From Candidatus Krumholzibacteriia bacterium (GTDB lineage: Bacteria; Krumholzibacteriota; Krumholzibacteriia; LZORAL124-64-63), in contig JACZKN010000239.1 of the NCBI GenBank assembly GCA_014859985.1, positions 1 through 7,115 of the forward strand: DNA of 7,115 bases. Reading direction: 5' to 3'. The position numbers and the translations under genes were made by a program. Every line of letters starts with the position of its first letter. Positions within the stretch are counted from its first letter, which is position 1. This document shows, in pieces, positions 1 to 5,817 of the stretch. The notes beneath the pieces are model-generated. The model saw nothing but the letters and a program-made list of their open reading frames with translations. It did no database searches and was not told where the DNA came from.

Positions 1-152
1 ACGCGGTCGTCATCGCGCAGCTTGGCGGCCAGGGTGTGGCAGGCGGTGCAGTGCTCGAGGTGGGCCGCGACGGCGGCACGGTCGCGCTCGGCGAGTTCGT
101 GCAGAGTCTGCGCCGCCAGCAGTTCGCGGATATCCTGGCAGGTGTCAGCCAT
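1..152 (-). CDS. Putative zinc-finger (zf-HC2) anti-sigma factor, partial
   Basis: The first 50 residues of a minus-strand protein that runs off the left edge. It begins MADTCQDIREL and carries C5, then H31-x3-C35-x2-C38 (HLEHCTAC). This is the Cys/His zinc-binding signature of zf-HC2/ZAS anti-sigma domains, which sit in the cytoplasm and clamp the partner ECF sigma factor. The start is the ATG at 152-150, which overlaps the last 8 bases of the ECF sigma gene (TGA at 147-145), so the two are almost certainly translationally coupled. That is the usual sigma/anti-sigma arrangement. The remainder lies outside the window, so I cannot say whether a transmembrane helix and periplasmic sensor follow (membrane anti-sigma) or whether it is a small soluble protein. 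Confidence 0.82.
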   Translation of the reverse strand, partial: MADTCQDIRELLAAQTLHELAERDRAAVAAHLEHCTACHTLAAKLRDDDR

Positions 153-678
153 GGCGGGTCGCCTCCTCCTGTTCGAGCAGGACGCGCAGGCGCAGGCGGG
201 CGCGGTGCAGTCGGGTGCAGGCGCCGGCGGGGCTGAGGCCCAGCTCGGCGGCCAGGGCCGCGGTGTCCTTGCCGTCGAAGTAGTAGAGCAGCAGGGGCAG
301 GCGGTGGTCCTCCGGCAGGCATGCCAGGGCCTGGCGCAGGGCGGCGAACCCGTCTTCCGGTGCGGCCGTCACGGCCGCGACCGCGTCGGTCAGGGGACGC
401 TCCGGCCGGCGCGCCCGCCGGCGCAGCAGGTCGCGGCAGCGGTTGCGGGCGATCTGGCCGATCCAGCTGCCGAAGCGGGCATCGTCGCGCAGGTCCGGCA
501 GCTTCCGGAAGCCGCGCATGAAGGCGTCCTGGACCGCGTCCTCGGCGTCGGCGGCCTCGCCGAGCAGCGCGAGGCAGATGGCGAACACGCGCCGCACGTG
601 GCGGCCGACCAGGTCCGCGTAGGCGAGGTCGTCACCGCGTCGGCTCGCTTCGACCAGGCGTTCTTCCGGCAGGTCCAT
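145..678 (-). CDS. ECF-family RNA polymerase sigma factor
   Basis: A 177-aa sigma70-family factor of the extracytoplasmic-function type, the usual length for the class. Region 2 (about residues 20-90) has the core-binding and -10 recognition helices with the typical DAEDAVQDAF stretch at 44-53 and FGSWIGQIARNRCRD at 69-83. Region 4 (about 115-168) has LPEDHRLPLLL and the helix-turn-helix AALAAELGLSPAGACTRLHRA, which reads the -35 element. There are no regions 1 or 3. I chose the ATG at 678 because GAGAGGGG lies just upstream of it; an in-frame TTG at 702 would add 8 residues but lacks a comparable site. The downstream zf-HC2 gene overlaps the stop. No regulon can be read from the window, though most such factors control their own operon. 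It is transcribed divergently from the secreted-protein gene at 882. Confidence 0.93.
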   Translation of the reverse strand: MDLPEERLVEASRRGDDLAYADLVGRHVRRVFAICLALLGEAADAEDAVQDAFMRGFRKLPDLRDDARFGSWIGQIARNRCRDLLRRRARRPERPLTDAVAAVTAAPEDGFAALRQALACLPEDHRLPLLLYYFDGKDTAALAAELGLSPAGACTRLHRARLRLRVLLEQEEATRHG

Positions 679-881
679 GCCCGTAGCCCCTCTCTTCACC
701 AAGCAGGACGACGAGGAGGCGAGTTTCCTTTCACGAAAACCCGAGCATGACGCATCGGCGCGCCATTGTCACGGCCCGGACCGGCAAGGCGGCATTCCGC
801 TGGTGATGGTGCACGGTGGTAAGGTACAGTCGCGGGAATCGCCCCGGTCCCGTCCCGGCTCTTGACCGCCGGAGGTCCGTC
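679..881. promoter_or_regulatory. Divergent intergenic region, ECF sigma / secreted protein
   Basis: A 203-bp gap between two divergently transcribed genes, so it must hold promoters for both. The best minus-strand sigma70-like match is GTGACA (772-767), a 17-bp spacer and CATGCT (749-744), which is weak. A slightly AT-richer patch at 724-738 contains the short dyad TTTCACGAAA (729-738) and, on the minus strand, GGAAAC, which recalls ECF -35 elements but lacks a well-spaced -10. Toward the plus-strand gene the best candidate is TGGTAAGGT (817-825) with no -35. I see no convincing small gene here. Confidence 0.3.
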
Positions 882-1835
882 ATGCCCGTCCGTGCCGCCC
901 TGGTCATGGTTCTCGCCACGCTCGCCGCAGGGTCGGTGCCGCCGGCCCTGTCGGGCGAGGTCGTGGACATTCCCTGCACGTTGGCCGCGGGCGATACCGT
1001 CGTGCTGGACGTCACGCGCGGCAGGGAACAGGCCGGCGGCGACACTCGCCCCCGGGACGTCGCGGTGGCCAGCCCCGTGCGGTTCGTCGTCACGGCCCGC
1101 AACGAGCGGGGATTCGTGCTCGCCTGGCGGACGGACTGGGAGGATCTCGGTGCGGTCCTGGCCGCGGCCGGCAGCGGCGGGGTCGCGGATTCGCTGGCCG
1201 AGGTCGTCGGCGAGATGGCCCGGCACGAACTGCTCATCCAGACCGACGAGCTCGGCACCCCCCTCGAGCTCGTCAACGGGGCCGAGACCTTGGCGCTGGT
1301 GCAAAGGGCGGCCGACCGCATGGTCGCCTCGCTCGAGCTCGACGAGGCGCAGAGGCGATCCTTCGCGGACATCATGGAGAGCATGCTCTCCCCGCAGGTC
1401 ATTCTCGGTCGGGCCATGCAGGACGCGAGCATCTATTTCATGTTCACCGGCGGCTCGTACGAAACAGGCGAGGAGTACGAATTCGAGGATGTCCTGGCCA
1501 ACCCGCTGGGTGGCGAGCCCTTTCCCGCCCTGGTCCGTTTCCGGGCCGACCCCGGCGACGTCGCCGGCAAGGTGACCATGACGTACACGCAGGACACCGA
1601 CGAAGCCGCCGTCCGGGCTTTCCTCGAGGACTTCGCGGCGCGCCTGCCGGACGGGGAGACGATGCGCGAGGAACTCTCCGACGCGGAGCTCGGGATCTCG
1701 ACGCATGCGACCTACGTCATCGATCTGGCCAGCGGGCTGCCCGATCGCATCGATTTCGAGCGTAGGATCGACCTGGGGCCCGGCCGGCGGGTCGATACCC
1801 TCGTCATCGAAACAAGGCCCCGGCCGGGGCGCTGA
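882..1835 (+). CDS. Secreted protein of unknown function
   Basis: A 317-aa protein I do not recognise with certainty. The start is the ATG at 882, with GGAGG at 871-875 six bases upstream. The first 25 or so residues form a signal peptide (MPVRAALVMVLATLAAG, cleavage probably near PALSG), so the mature protein is exported. The rest is acidic and has one cysteine (C32, just after the likely cleavage point) and no further membrane segment. Residues 38-85 look like beta-strands. Residues 117-135 (ELLIQTDELGTPLELVNG) resemble the 'd..G.p.el.N' strand seen in DUF6263-like lipid/lipoprotein-binding-type folds, followed by a helical stretch at 136-185. A second sheet-like half (215-315) ends in DFERRIDLGPGRRVDTLVIE. 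No catalytic motif is visible. It lies 84 nt before the hydrolase gene on the same strand, but that gene has its own promoter. The family suggestion is from memory and weak. Confidence 0.8.
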   Translation: MPVRAALVMVLATLAAGSVPPALSGEVVDIPCTLAAGDTVVLDVTRGREQAGGDTRPRDVAVASPVRFVVTARNERGFVLAWRTDWEDLGAVLAAAGSGGVADSLAEVVGEMARHELLIQTDELGTPLELVNGAETLALVQRAADRMVASLELDEAQRRSFADIMESMLSPQVILGRAMQDASIYFMFTGGSYETGEEYEFEDVLANPLGGEPFPALVRFRADPGDVAGKVTMTYTQDTDEAAVRAFLEDFAARLPDGETMREELSDAELGISTHATYVIDLASGLPDRIDFERRIDLGPGRRVDTLVIETRPRPGR

Positions 1836-1856
1836 CGGCACGCCCGGCCTCCGGCA

Positions 1857-1865
1857 TGCTATAAT
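1857..1865 (+). promoter_or_regulatory. Extended -10 promoter of the hydrolase gene
   Basis: TGCTATAAT reads as a TGn extension plus a perfect TATAAT hexamer (1860-1865), 22 bases after the preceding stop codon. No good -35 lies 17 bases upstream, which is what extended -10 promoters tolerate. Transcription would start near 1872 and give a leader of about 47 nt. A perfect TATAAT is rare by chance in DNA this GC-rich. Confidence 0.68.
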
Positions 1866-1872
1866 GGACTTG

Positions 1873-1912
1873 CCGTGTCCGGCCGGCACCCGGGCCGGTG
1901 CGGCACGGAGGT
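1873..1912 (+). promoter_or_regulatory. Leader hairpin overlapping the hydrolase ribosome binding site
   Basis: In the leader that would follow the TATAAT promoter, GCACC (1886-1890) can pair with GGTGC (1897-1901). CCGTG (1873-1877) can pair with CACGG (1904-1908), whose last two bases are the first GG of the Shine-Dalgarno GGAGGT (1907-1912). The fold would partly bury the ribosome binding site. The region is so GC-rich that pairing by chance is likely, so this is only a candidate. Confidence 0.25.
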
Positions 1913-1918
1913 CCGACC

Positions 1919-3127
1919 ATGCGTCCGCCACGCACGATTCCGTACCTGTTGCCGGCCGTCCTCGCCGTCCTCTGCGGCGCAGCCGTCCACGCCCAATACC
2001 CCGTCGCCACCGCCGACCTGACCCTCTACGACGCCGCCCGCAGTGACCGCGCCGTCCCGCTGGACCTCTACTACCCGGCGACGGCCGCGGGCGCGGACCA
2101 GCCGGTGGCGGAACCGCCGGCCGGGGGATTCGCCGCCGTCGCCTTCGGCCACGGCTACCAGATGACGGCCGGGGTCTACGCCTGGATCGGCCAGCGGCTG
2201 GCGGCGGCGGGCTGCGTGGTGGCGGTGCTCCGGACCGCGGGCGAGCTGTTTCCCGACCACGCGGCCTTCGGCCTGGACTTGGCCTTCGCGGCGCGCAGCC
2301 TGCGCGACGCGGGGGACGATCCGGCCTCGCCCTTCTTCGGGCGCATGGGGCCGCGCACCCTGGCCATGGGCCACAGCATGGGCGGCGGCGCCAGCATCCT
2401 CGCGGCGGCCGGCGATCCTTCGCTGACGGCGGTGGCCAACTTCGCGGCGGCCGAGACGAATCCCTCGGCGATCGCGGCCTGCGCGTCCATCGACCGGCCC
2501 GCCCTGCTGTTCGCCGGCACCAACGACTGCGTCACGCCGCCGGCGGACCACCAGGTCCCCATGCACGCCGCCTTGTCCGGCTGGCGCACCCTCGTGACCG
2601 TCACCGGGGCCAGCCACTGCCAGTTCAACGCCTACAGCTTCCTGTGCGCGTTCGGCGAGTTCTGCAGCGCGGACATCTCCCGTCAGGCGCAGCAGGACCT
2701 GGTGTGGCTGCTGCTGGAGCCGTGGGTGCGGGCGGTGCTGTTCCTGGACACGGCAGCGGGGCGGCAGTTCCAGTCGCTGCTGGCCGGACAGGACGGGTTC
2801 ACGTTCGAGCAGGCCGGCGGGGCAGCGGCGGTCGGGCTCGACGTGCCCGCGTCGCGATGCGGGCTGGAAGTCTATCCCAACCCGTTTAATCCAAGGGCGA
2901 GCATCGCCTACGAGCTGCCGGACCGCGGCCGCGTCACCCTCACGGTGCACGACCTGGCCGGTCGTGTGATCCGCACGATCGTGGACGGAACCCGGGCGGC
3001 AGGAGCGCACAGCGCCGCCTGGGACGGGCGCACCGCTTCAGGCGGCATGGCGGCCTCCGGGCTCTACGTGGTGCGGCTGAGAACTACGTCCGCGGTGGTT
3101 GCGCGCACGGTTTCGCTCGTGCGCTGA
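1919..3127 (+). CDS. Secreted alpha/beta hydrolase with C-terminal FlgD-like sorting domain
   Basis: A 402-aa exported serine hydrolase. The start is the ATG at 1919, with GGAGGT six bases upstream. Residues 1-25 are a signal peptide ending AAVHA|Q. The alpha/beta-hydrolase fold spans about 28-290. It has an HG oxyanion element (FGHGY, 76-80), nucleophile elbow GHSMGG with Ser153, acid Asp203 in GTNDC, and His233 in GASHC: a complete triad in chlorophyllase/dienelactone-hydrolase/PET-hydrolase-like order. Seven cysteines in the mature part (C99, 188, 204, 234, 243, 249, 314) suggest disulfides in an exported protein. Residues 315-402 form a separate Ig-like module starting LEVYPNPFNP, with VHDLAGRVI, WDGR and SGLYVVRL. 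This is the FlgD-Ig/type IX-style C-terminal domain used for export or surface attachment in FCB-group bacteria. The substrate is unknown; an ester or amide is likely. Confidence 0.9.
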   Translation: MRPPRTIPYLLPAVLAVLCGAAVHAQYPVATADLTLYDAARSDRAVPLDLYYPATAAGADQPVAEPPAGGFAAVAFGHGYQMTAGVYAWIGQRLAAAGCVVAVLRTAGELFPDHAAFGLDLAFAARSLRDAGDDPASPFFGRMGPRTLAMGHSMGGGASILAAAGDPSLTAVANFAAAETNPSAIAACASIDRPALLFAGTNDCVTPPADHQVPMHAALSGWRTLVTVTGASHCQFNAYSFLCAFGEFCSADISRQAQQDLVWLLLEPWVRAVLFLDTAAGRQFQSLLAGQDGFTFEQAGGAAAVGLDVPASRCGLEVYPNPFNPRASIAYELPDRGRVTLTVHDLAGRVIRTIVDGTRAAGAHSAAWDGRTASGGMAASGLYVVRLRTTSAVVARTVSLVR

Positions 3128-3196
3128 CGCGGGGCCGGTCGCCACGCCGGGGGACGACGACGCCTGCGGGCACCGCGCCGCCCGCGCCGGACCCGG

Positions 3197-3225
3197 TTGA
3201 GCGGCCGCCGCCGGCGTGGTAGATT
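3197..3225 (+). promoter_or_regulatory. Putative promoter of the LOV-PP2C gene
   Basis: TTGAGC (3197-3202) and TAGATT (3220-3225) are separated by exactly 17 bases, and the -10 is preceded by the TGn extension (TGG at 3217-3219). Each hexamer matches consensus at four of six positions. Initiation near 3232 would give a leader of about 49 nt before the TTG start at 3281. The GC-rich 3128-3196 stretch upstream shows no gene. Confidence 0.5.
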
Positions 3226-3280
3226 CGCGGCGACCACACGCTGTCCCGGCTCCCCCGACCCGCCGCGAGGAGAGTTCCGT

Positions 3281-4489
3281 TTGCGAGCCAGGAACGACAA
3301 ACACAGCGACCGCGACTGGCTGGCGCTGCAGGAACGGGCCCTGGCCGTTGCGGCCGAAGGCATCACCATCGCCGACGCGCGCCTGCCGGATCGTCCCCTG
3401 ATCTACGTCAACGAGGGATTCGAGCGCCTGACCGGCTACGCGGCCGCCGAGGCGCTGGGTCGCAACTGCCGCTTCCTGCAGGGGCCCGACGTGGATGCGG
3501 ACACCGTCCTGTTCATGCGGCAGGCGATGCAGGACGGTCGGGAATGCACCGTCGAGATCCTCAACCGGCGCAAGGACGGCACCCCGTTCTGGAACCGCCT
3601 GTCCATTTCGCCGGTGCGCGACGCTGGCGGCACGGTGACCCATTACATCGGCGTCCAGTCCGACGTGACGGCCAGGCGCGAGGCCGAGGACGGCCTGCGC
3701 CGGGCCAATCTCCAGATGCGTCGGGACCTGGAGGAGGCCGCCGCGATCCAGCGGGCGTGGCTGCCGCGTGCGCTGCCCCAGGTGCCGGGCTACGAGTTCG
3801 CCTGGCGATTCCGGCCCTGCGCCGAGCTGGCCGGTGACAGCCTGGATGTCGTGCGCCTGGACGATGGCCACGTGGGCGTCTACATCCTGGACGTCTGCGG
3901 CCACGGCGTACCGGCGGCCCTGTTGTCGGCCTCCCTGAACCGACTGCTGTCCCCGTTGCCCGAACAGTCCTGCCTGTTCGTGCCGGCCGCGGACGGAGGT
4001 GCCGGCTACGCTCCCGCCGCTCCCGCCTTCGTCGCCGCGACCCTGAACCGTCAGTTCCGGGCGAGCCCGGAGACGGGCAAGTTCTTCACGATCCTCTACG
4101 GAGTGCTCGAACTGGACAGCCGCGTCTTCCGCTACATGACCGCGGGACACCCGCCGCCGGTGCGTATCTCCGCCTCCGGCGCCACGGTCTGTCCGTTGGC
4201 CCGCGGCGTGCCCATCGGCATCCTGGCGGACTTCGCCTACAAGGAGAAGACGGTCCAATTGGAGCCGGGCGACCGCCTGCTGATGTACACGGACGGCGCC
4301 TTCGAGGCCATCGACGGGGATGACCAGGAACTCGGCGAGAATCGACTGCTCGACGCCCTGGCCGAACTCCACGGCCTGGCGCCGGGCGCGAGCCTGGACG
4401 CGATGATCGCCAGGATCGAGGCCTGGTGTCCGGAAGCCCAGCCCCAGGACGACGTCACGCTGCTGTCGATCGACGTGCTGCAGCCCTGA
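3281..4489 (+). CDS. Blue-light sensing LOV-PP2C (SpoIIE/RsbU-type) phosphatase
   Basis: A 402-aa soluble protein that should use flavin to sense blue light and then dephosphorylate a protein partner, classically a phospho-STAS anti-anti-sigma factor. The start is the TTG at 3281: AGGAG at 3268-3272 sits eight bases upstream, and no ATG lies before the domain. The LOV domain (about 15-130) has GRNCRFLQ with adduct Cys63, plus N62, R64, Q67, N95, N105 and Q126; all are canonical flavin contacts at the spacing known from plant LOV2 domains. A helical linker (131-165) leads to the PP2C domain (170-400). Metal-binding aspartates are visible in AGDSLDV (D186), LDVCGHG (D204), YTDG (D338) and QDDVTLL (390-391). 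The order resembles B. subtilis RsbP (PAS-PP2C) with a true LOV sensor. DVCGHG has Cys where Ser is common. No kinase or STAS partner is in the window. Confidence 0.93.
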   Translation: MRARNDKHSDRDWLALQERALAVAAEGITIADARLPDRPLIYVNEGFERLTGYAAAEALGRNCRFLQGPDVDADTVLFMRQAMQDGRECTVEILNRRKDGTPFWNRLSISPVRDAGGTVTHYIGVQSDVTARREAEDGLRRANLQMRRDLEEAAAIQRAWLPRALPQVPGYEFAWRFRPCAELAGDSLDVVRLDDGHVGVYILDVCGHGVPAALLSASLNRLLSPLPEQSCLFVPAADGGAGYAPAAPAFVAATLNRQFRASPETGKFFTILYGVLELDSRVFRYMTAGHPPPVRISASGATVCPLARGVPIGILADFAYKEKTVQLEPGDRLLMYTDGAFEAIDGDDQELGENRLLDALAELHGLAPGASLDAMIARIEAWCPEAQPQDDVTLLSIDVLQP

Positions 4490-4519
4490 ATCGGCGTAGC
4501 CCATGCCATGCGGACCTCG

Positions 4520-4972
4520 TCACCCGACTGCCCGCACATCGGACGCGAGCATCGCGAGCACCAGGCCGCCCCGCACGGTCCAGGCCAGCGTGCGCAGCCA
4601 GTTGGTGCGGACCAGCCTGCGGTGCAGGGCCGGGTCGAATCCCGCGGTGAGCTGCCCGTGGATCGGCGCCTGCACCAGCGCGGTCACCAACCAGATCGCC
4701 GCCAGCAGCGCGAGCGCCGCCGCCGCCAGGGGCAGGAGGTCGGCACGGTCGCCGCGCAGGACGGCCGCCATCGACAGCACGGACGCCGCTGCCTCGACCG
4801 CCATGAGCGGGCCGACCACCGCCGTGATCCGGGTCATGTGCGCCCGCTGCCAGGCCGGATAGCCTTCCCGGCCGACGCCCGCGAACAACGGGTAATGGAC
4901 GACCTGGATCGTCCAGATCAGGCCGACCAGGGCCCAGGTGGCCGCGGCCTGGATCAGCAGCAGGATCTCCAT
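4520..4972 (-). CDS. Conserved four-helix membrane protein
   Basis: A 150-aa inner-membrane protein of a type I recognise as widespread but functionally uncharacterised (possibly near the DUF1772 group; not certain). Four hydrophobic segments lie at about 4-28, 50-72, 80-102 and 126-145. Likely conserved polar features are the WTIQVVHYPLF stretch at the end of helix 1 (H26), H45, P55/E60 in helix 2, QAPIHG (H105), and the TNWLRTLAWTVR segment at 123-134. Histidines and arginines flanking the helices could bind heme, quinone or another cofactor, but nothing proves this. The ATG at 4972 lies 7 bases after the SDR stop (TGA at 4982-4980). Its ribosome binding site (TGAGGG) overlaps that stop, so the two are translationally coupled and probably act in one process. 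It converges on the LOV-PP2C gene with only 30 bases between stop codons and no clear terminator. Confidence 0.85.
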   Translation of the reverse strand: MEILLLIQAAATWALVGLIWTIQVVHYPLFAGVGREGYPAWQRAHMTRITAVVGPLMAVEAAASVLSMAAVLRGDRADLLPLAAAALALLAAIWLVTALVQAPIHGQLTAGFDPALHRRLVRTNWLRTLAWTVRGGLVLAMLASDVRAVG

Positions 4973-4979
4973 GACGCCC

Positions 4980-5723
4980 TCAGGCCCGGCGGCTGCGCAC
5001 CGTGGCCAGCCCCCCGTCCACGCCGATGATCTGGCCCGTCACCCAGGCCTGGTCCGGGTGCAGCAGCCAGGCCGCGGCGGACGCGACTTCCTGCGGCCGG
5101 CCGATGCGCCCCAACGGATGCATGGCCTCGGAGCCCTTGCGCTGGGCTTCGTTGGCGGTGAGGCCCGCGGTCAGCGGCGTCTCCACCAGCCCGGGCGCCA
5201 CCACGTTGACCCGGATGCCGAAGGGCGCGTAGGTGGCGGCCGCGGCCAAGGCCAGGCCCTGAACCGCGCCCTTGGCCGCGGCGATGGCCTCGTGGTTCGC
5301 CAGACCCAGGCGGGCCGCGGCGCTGGAAACCAGCACGACGGAACCGCCCCTGCGGCGCAGGTGCTCCGCCGCGGCGCGCACGGCGCCGAACGCCGAATTG
5401 GCGTGCAGGGCCAGGGTGTCCCGCCACTCCTCGTCGCTGGTCAGGTGGGCGGGTTTGAGCAGGAGCGAGCCCACCATGTTGGCGATGCCGTCGAGCTGCC
5501 CGTGGTGCGCGACCGCCACCGCCGCCGCGGCTTCGACGCCGCCGGGTGCGCGGGCGTCCAGGACGAAGGTCGGGGCGTCGAGCTCCGCCCCCAGGGCCGC
5601 GAGCTTGTCCGCCGAGCGGCCGGCCAGCAGCAGGTCCGCCCCGGCCGTGGCCAGGCGGCGCGCCAAGGCCGAGCCGATGCCGCCGGAAGCACCTAGGATC
5701 AGATATACTTCTTTTTCTTTCAA
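4980..5723 (-). CDS. SDR-family oxidoreductase with an altered catalytic Tyr
   Basis: A 247-aa single-domain classical-type SDR of normal length. The Rossmann nucleotide-binding motif GASGGIG is at 11-17, followed by AGRS (34-37) after strand 2, where Arg suggests NADPH preference. NMVG (82-85) replaces the usual NNAG. The catalytic Asn is N109 (HANSAF), the catalytic Ser is in LVSSAAA (133/134), and Lys is K151. The position four before that Lys is Ile147 (IAAAK) instead of Tyr, so the standard proton donor is missing; His144 or another residue may substitute, or the protein may bind substrate without standard chemistry. PGLVETP (177-183) and the C-terminal GVDGG are standard. The start is TTG at 5723, set by GAGGAGG (5738-5732) eight bases upstream. 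It is expressed from the promoter at 5789-5817 and coupled to the membrane protein downstream. Confidence 0.92.
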   Translation of the reverse strand: MKEKEVYLILGASGGIGSALARRLATAGADLLLAGRSADKLAALGAELDAPTFVLDARAPGGVEAAAAVAVAHHGQLDGIANMVGSLLLKPAHLTSDEEWRDTLALHANSAFGAVRAAAEHLRRRGGSVVLVSSAAARLGLANHEAIAAAKGAVQGLALAAAATYAPFGIRVNVVAPGLVETPLTAGLTANEAQRKGSEAMHPLGRIGRPQEVASAAAWLLHPDQAWVTGQIIGVDGGLATVRSRRA

Positions 5724-5773
5724 GAACTTAGCCTCCTCGAAACCGGAAACCCACGAAAAGCCGGATCTTTCCC

Positions 5774-5802
5774 TTGCCAGTATTGTATATTATATGTACT
5801 AT
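5774..5802 (+). promoter_or_regulatory. Sigma70-type promoter of the FAS1 lipoprotein gene
   Basis: TTGCCA (5774-5779), a 17-bp spacer and TACTAT (5797-5802): five and four of six consensus matches at ideal spacing. Initiation near 5809 would leave a leader of about 85 nt before the ATG at 5894. It is interleaved with the minus-strand SDR promoter. A perfect TTGACA at 5811-5816 has no matching -10 and may belong to an operator instead. Confidence 0.62.
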
Positions 5803-5816
5803 ACAAGAGATTGACA
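5783..5816. promoter_or_regulatory. Candidate operator: 11-bp-phased TnnACA half-sites
   Basis: TTGTATA (5783-5789) and TATACAA (5800-5806) form a perfect 7-bp inverted repeat with a 10-bp gap inside the two overlapping promoters. TATACA (5800-5805) and TTGACA (5811-5816) both fit TnnACA and are exactly 11 bp apart on the plus strand. On the minus strand TATACA (5789-5784) and AGTACA (5800-5795, one mismatch) are also 11 bp apart. Eleven-base repeats of nTnnACAn are what I remember for CarH, the B12-dependent light repressor. No such regulator is encoded in the window. Confidence 0.5.
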
Positions 5817-5817
5817 A
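5789..5817 (-). promoter_or_regulatory. Sigma70-type promoter of the SDR operon
   Basis: Read on the minus strand, TTGTCA (5817-5812), a 17-bp spacer and a perfect TATAAT (5794-5789). This is one mismatch from full consensus and the best promoter in the window. Transcription would start near 5782, giving a leader of about 58 nt before the TTG at 5723. It overlaps the plus-strand promoter at 5774-5802, so polymerase cannot occupy both at once. Confidence 0.78.

Noticed and set aside
707..728. ECF-type autoregulatory promoter on the minus strand (GGAAAC and CGTC)
   Set aside because: The gap between the two elements is only 9 or 12 bases, shorter than the usual 16-17 for ECF promoters, so it is not called.
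22..750. Plus-strand open frame opposite the ECF sigma gene
   Set aside because: Antisense shadow; the minus strand encodes clear sigma regions 2 and 4.
1817..1830. Perfect 14-bp palindrome GCCCCGGCCGGGGC at the end of the secreted-protein gene
   Set aside because: It lies within coding sequence (PRPG codons), has no T-tract and is made only of G and C, so composition explains it.
696..1931. Long open frame on the minus strand opposite the secreted-protein gene
   Set aside because: Antisense to a gene with a clear signal peptide and ribosome binding site; its translation is Arg/Gly/Asp-rich with no recognisable domain, as expected of GC-rich shadow frames.
1859..3010. Long open frame on the minus strand opposite the hydrolase
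   Set aside because: Low-complexity Arg/Gly/Val translation with no motif, while the plus strand has a complete catalytic triad and a sorting domain.
3166..3185. Hairpin GCGGGC/GCCCGC after the hydrolase stop
   Set aside because: A 6-bp all-GC stem without a T-tract, expected by chance here; not enough to call a terminator.
3038..4504. 488-codon open frame on the minus strand opposite LOV-PP2C
   Set aside because: Longer than the real gene, but its translation shows no domain; the plus strand carries full LOV and PP2C signatures.
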